Source of the DNA: JAWVZY01 sp033721955
Lineage (GTDB): Bacteria > Patescibacteriota > Minisyncoccia > Spechtbacterales > 2-12-FULL-38-22
NCBI GenBank assembly: GCA_033721955.1
Contig: JAWVZY010000043.1
Span: 1 to 5,975, forward strand
Length of the DNA: 5,975 nucleotides
Direction of reading: 5' to 3'
Shown in pieces: positions 5,011-5,975 of the stretch. Numbering within the stretch: the first letter of the stretch is position 1; every line of letters starts with the position of its first letter. The translations under genes and the position numbers were made by a program. Below the pieces are notes generated by a model. The model searched no databases and had not been told where the DNA came from. It worked only from the letters and a program-made list of their open reading frames with translations.

Positions 5011-5667
5011 ATGAGAAGATTTATTCCAAAATTAAACAGAGTAGTAAGAACGCTTATTTTCTATGATTTTATAGTTTATGCCGGCTGGGGGCTTGTCTCC
5101 CCTGTTTTTGCCGTATATATACTGGATGAAATAAAAGGAGGCACTATATTTGTAGTTGGTATTGCAATTAGCATATACTGGACATCTAAAGCGCTAATGC
5201 AAATTCCAATAGGTAAGTATTTAGACCAAAAACAGGCACGGCAAACAAATCTTAATTTTCTTATGATGGGTACGGCAATTATGAGCACTATTCCTTTGTT
5301 TTATATTTTTGCCGACCAAATATGGCATATACTTATACTGCAATTTGTACACGCTATAGGTGTTTCTATGGCGGTGCCTGCCTGGGGAGGCGTATTTATG
5401 ACACATGTTGAAAAGGGTAGAGAGAGTGAAAGCTGGAGCGCTGAATCATCTATTTTAGGCCTGGGACTGGGTGCGGCAGGTTTTATAGGCGGATTTGTTA
5501 TAAGCAACTACGGCTATACACCTATATTTATTGCTATATCTATTCTTGGAACTTTGGGCGTCTATGCTATGCACTCATTAAAATATGAAGAGGGCACATC
5601 GCCACACAGGCAATTTCTGCGCGTGGCCTCGGCACCAATAAAAAAGACAAACAGATACCTTAGATAA
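5011..5667 (+). CDS. Half-length MFS transporter-like membrane protein (6 TM)
   Basis: An inner-membrane protein of 218 residues from ATG 5011. It corresponds to the N-terminal half of a major facilitator transporter: six hydrophobic helices at about 14-38, 46-66, 82-100, 105-125, 145-166 and 169-188. The loop after TM2 reads GKYLDQKQAR (68-77), matching MFS motif A (G-x-x-x-D-x-x-x-x-R). The usual second six helices are absent. The protein stops cleanly after a short basic tail (KKTNRYLR), and a terminator follows 5 bp later. I recall short MFS-like proteins of this kind in CPR genomes but cannot check. If functional it would probably need to dimerise; the substrate is unknown. GTG codons at 4972 and 4975 would add 13 or 12 polar residues, but AAGGGG abuts them too closely for normal initiation. 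ATG 5011 lacks an SD, so the start is uncertain. Confidence 0.75.
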   Translation: MRRFIPKLNRVVRTLIFYDFIVYAGWGLVSPVFAVYILDEIKGGTIFVVGIAISIYWTSKALMQIPIGKYLDQKQARQTNLNFLMMGTAIMSTIPLFYIFADQIWHILILQFVHAIGVSMAVPAWGGVFMTHVEKGRESESWSAESSILGLGLGAAGFIGGFVISNYGYTPIFIAISILGTLGVYAMHSLKYEEGTSPHRQFLRVASAPIKKTNRYLR

Positions 5668-5672
5668 GAAAA

Positions 5673-5691
5673 ATCCCGCTTTTGGCGGGAT
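5673..5691. terminator. Shared terminator between convergent MFS and 78-residue genes
   Basis: Perfect 7-bp stem ATCCCGC (5673-5679)/GCGGGAT (5685-5691) with a 5-nt loop. On the minus strand it is followed by TTTTCTT, giving a good terminator for the 78-residue gene, whose stop is 11 nt away. On the plus strand the trailing CTTAAATG is a weak U-tract, so termination of the MFS transcript (stop 5 nt upstream) is probably less efficient. Confidence 0.8.
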
Positions 5692-5702
5692 CTTAAATGT
5701 AC

Positions 5703-5939
5703 TTATAGATCATGTATATCTTTCTGGACGCTTTCTATGAACCTGTCCATGTCTTCAAAGTTATATTCTCTATCAAGTGCTTCCCGGCTAACAGGTATAG
5801 TTATAGAACCACTATATTGGCGCCGGGGTGCCAGAGGGGCACGAAACTCTCTTCCGCTGTCTTTTAACATGTTGTCTATAACCTGCAAGAAAATGTACAC
5901 AAACAAACCAATAAAGCTCCACTTGAAAAGTTTTCTCAT
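5703..5939 (-). CDS. Small single-TM membrane protein (hypothetical)
   Basis: A 78-residue protein I do not recognise. It starts with a basic cap (MRKLFK), and residues 7-21 form one hydrophobic helix (WSFIGLFVYIFLQV). Residues 25-42 are a basic, proline-containing stretch (KDSGREFRAPLAPRR), 43-51 are short and beta-like (SGSITIPVS), and 52-78 are an acidic, probably helical C-terminus (FEDMDRFIESVQKDIHD). It has no Cys lipobox, and the hydrophobic segment lacks a clear signal peptidase site, so an N-terminal anchor is more likely than a cleaved signal. The start is secure because AAAGGAGG lies 5 nt upstream of the ATG. It converges on the MFS gene through a shared terminator. The overlapping plus-strand frame (5737-5973) has no such initiation signal. 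Confidence 0.75.
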   Translation of the reverse strand: MRKLFKWSFIGLFVYIFLQVIDNMLKDSGREFRAPLAPRRQYSGSITIPVSREALDREYNFEDMDRFIESVQKDIHDL

Positions 5940-5944
5940 TGCGG

Positions 5945-5952
5945 CCTCCTTT
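5945..5952 (-). promoter_or_regulatory. Strong Shine-Dalgarno of the 78-residue gene
   Basis: AAAGGAGG on the minus strand, 5 nt before ATG 5939, close to the ideal anti-SD match. It shows that this organism's ribosomes use the SD mechanism, which makes the SD-less starts of galU and the coiled-coil genes notable. Confidence 0.8.
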
Positions 5953-5975
5953 GCATTTATGGATTCAATTTAACA

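Noticed and set aside
249..5939. Alternative genetic code (UGA as glycine, as in Gracilibacteria/SR1)
   Set aside because: The DUF502-like gene ends in TGA just before a strong terminator and no gene contains an in-frame TGA, so the standard bacterial code fits.
5737..5973. 78-codon plus-strand reading frame over the small membrane protein gene
   Set aside because: The minus-strand gene has an excellent SD, a sensible TM topology and a terminator; the plus-strand frame has none of these.

Overview
The window reads as a stretch of a small-genome bacterium, most likely Candidate Phyla Radiation (Patescibacteria, Parcubacteria-like). This is inferred from gene content, not proven. The indicators are a coiled-coil secreted protein of a type I associate with these genomes, a membrane-anchored acidic mini-protein, a half-length (6-TM) MFS protein, a secreted metallopeptidase ending in a W/Y-rich tandem module, moderately AT-rich DNA, and mixed use of Shine-Dalgarno (SD) leaders. 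TAA, TAG and TGA all serve as stops, so the standard bacterial code applies.

Layout, left to right. Bases 1-38 hold the first codons of a minus-strand gene that runs out of the window. Bases 39-248 are non-coding and include a hairpin terminator at 164-181. Next come two minus-strand genes transcribed leftwards and overlapping by 8 bp: galU (1945-2829) and a secreted zinc metallopeptidase (249-1952). A terminator (2868-2902) abuts a galU promoter whose predicted start site makes the galU mRNA almost leaderless. Upstream, also on the minus strand, is a two-TM DUF502-like membrane protein (2916-3563) starting at GTG. A further terminator (3604-3636) closes a minus-strand pair: a secreted coiled-coil protein with a His/Asp/Glu tail (3931-4701) and an 83-residue membrane-anchored acidic coiled-coil protein (3656-3907).

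The divergent region 4702-5010 carries the most unusual item: a 71-bp direct repeat present twice plus a 15-bp third start (4775-4931). Each full unit contains two hairpins and, on the minus strand, a 20-codon reading frame with an SD-like sequence. To its right is a plus-strand 6-TM MFS half-transporter (5011-5667). It converges through a shared terminator (5673-5691) on a 78-residue membrane-anchored protein (5703-5939, minus) with the best ribosome binding site in the window.

Most of these products act at the cell envelope. GalU makes UDP-glucose for surface glycans, the peptidase and the coiled-coil protein are exported, and four others are membrane-embedded or membrane-anchored. No complete known system (CRISPR, toxin-antitoxin, phage, transposon) is visible. 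The best candidates for something undescribed are the 71-bp repeat and the adjacent coiled-coil pair.
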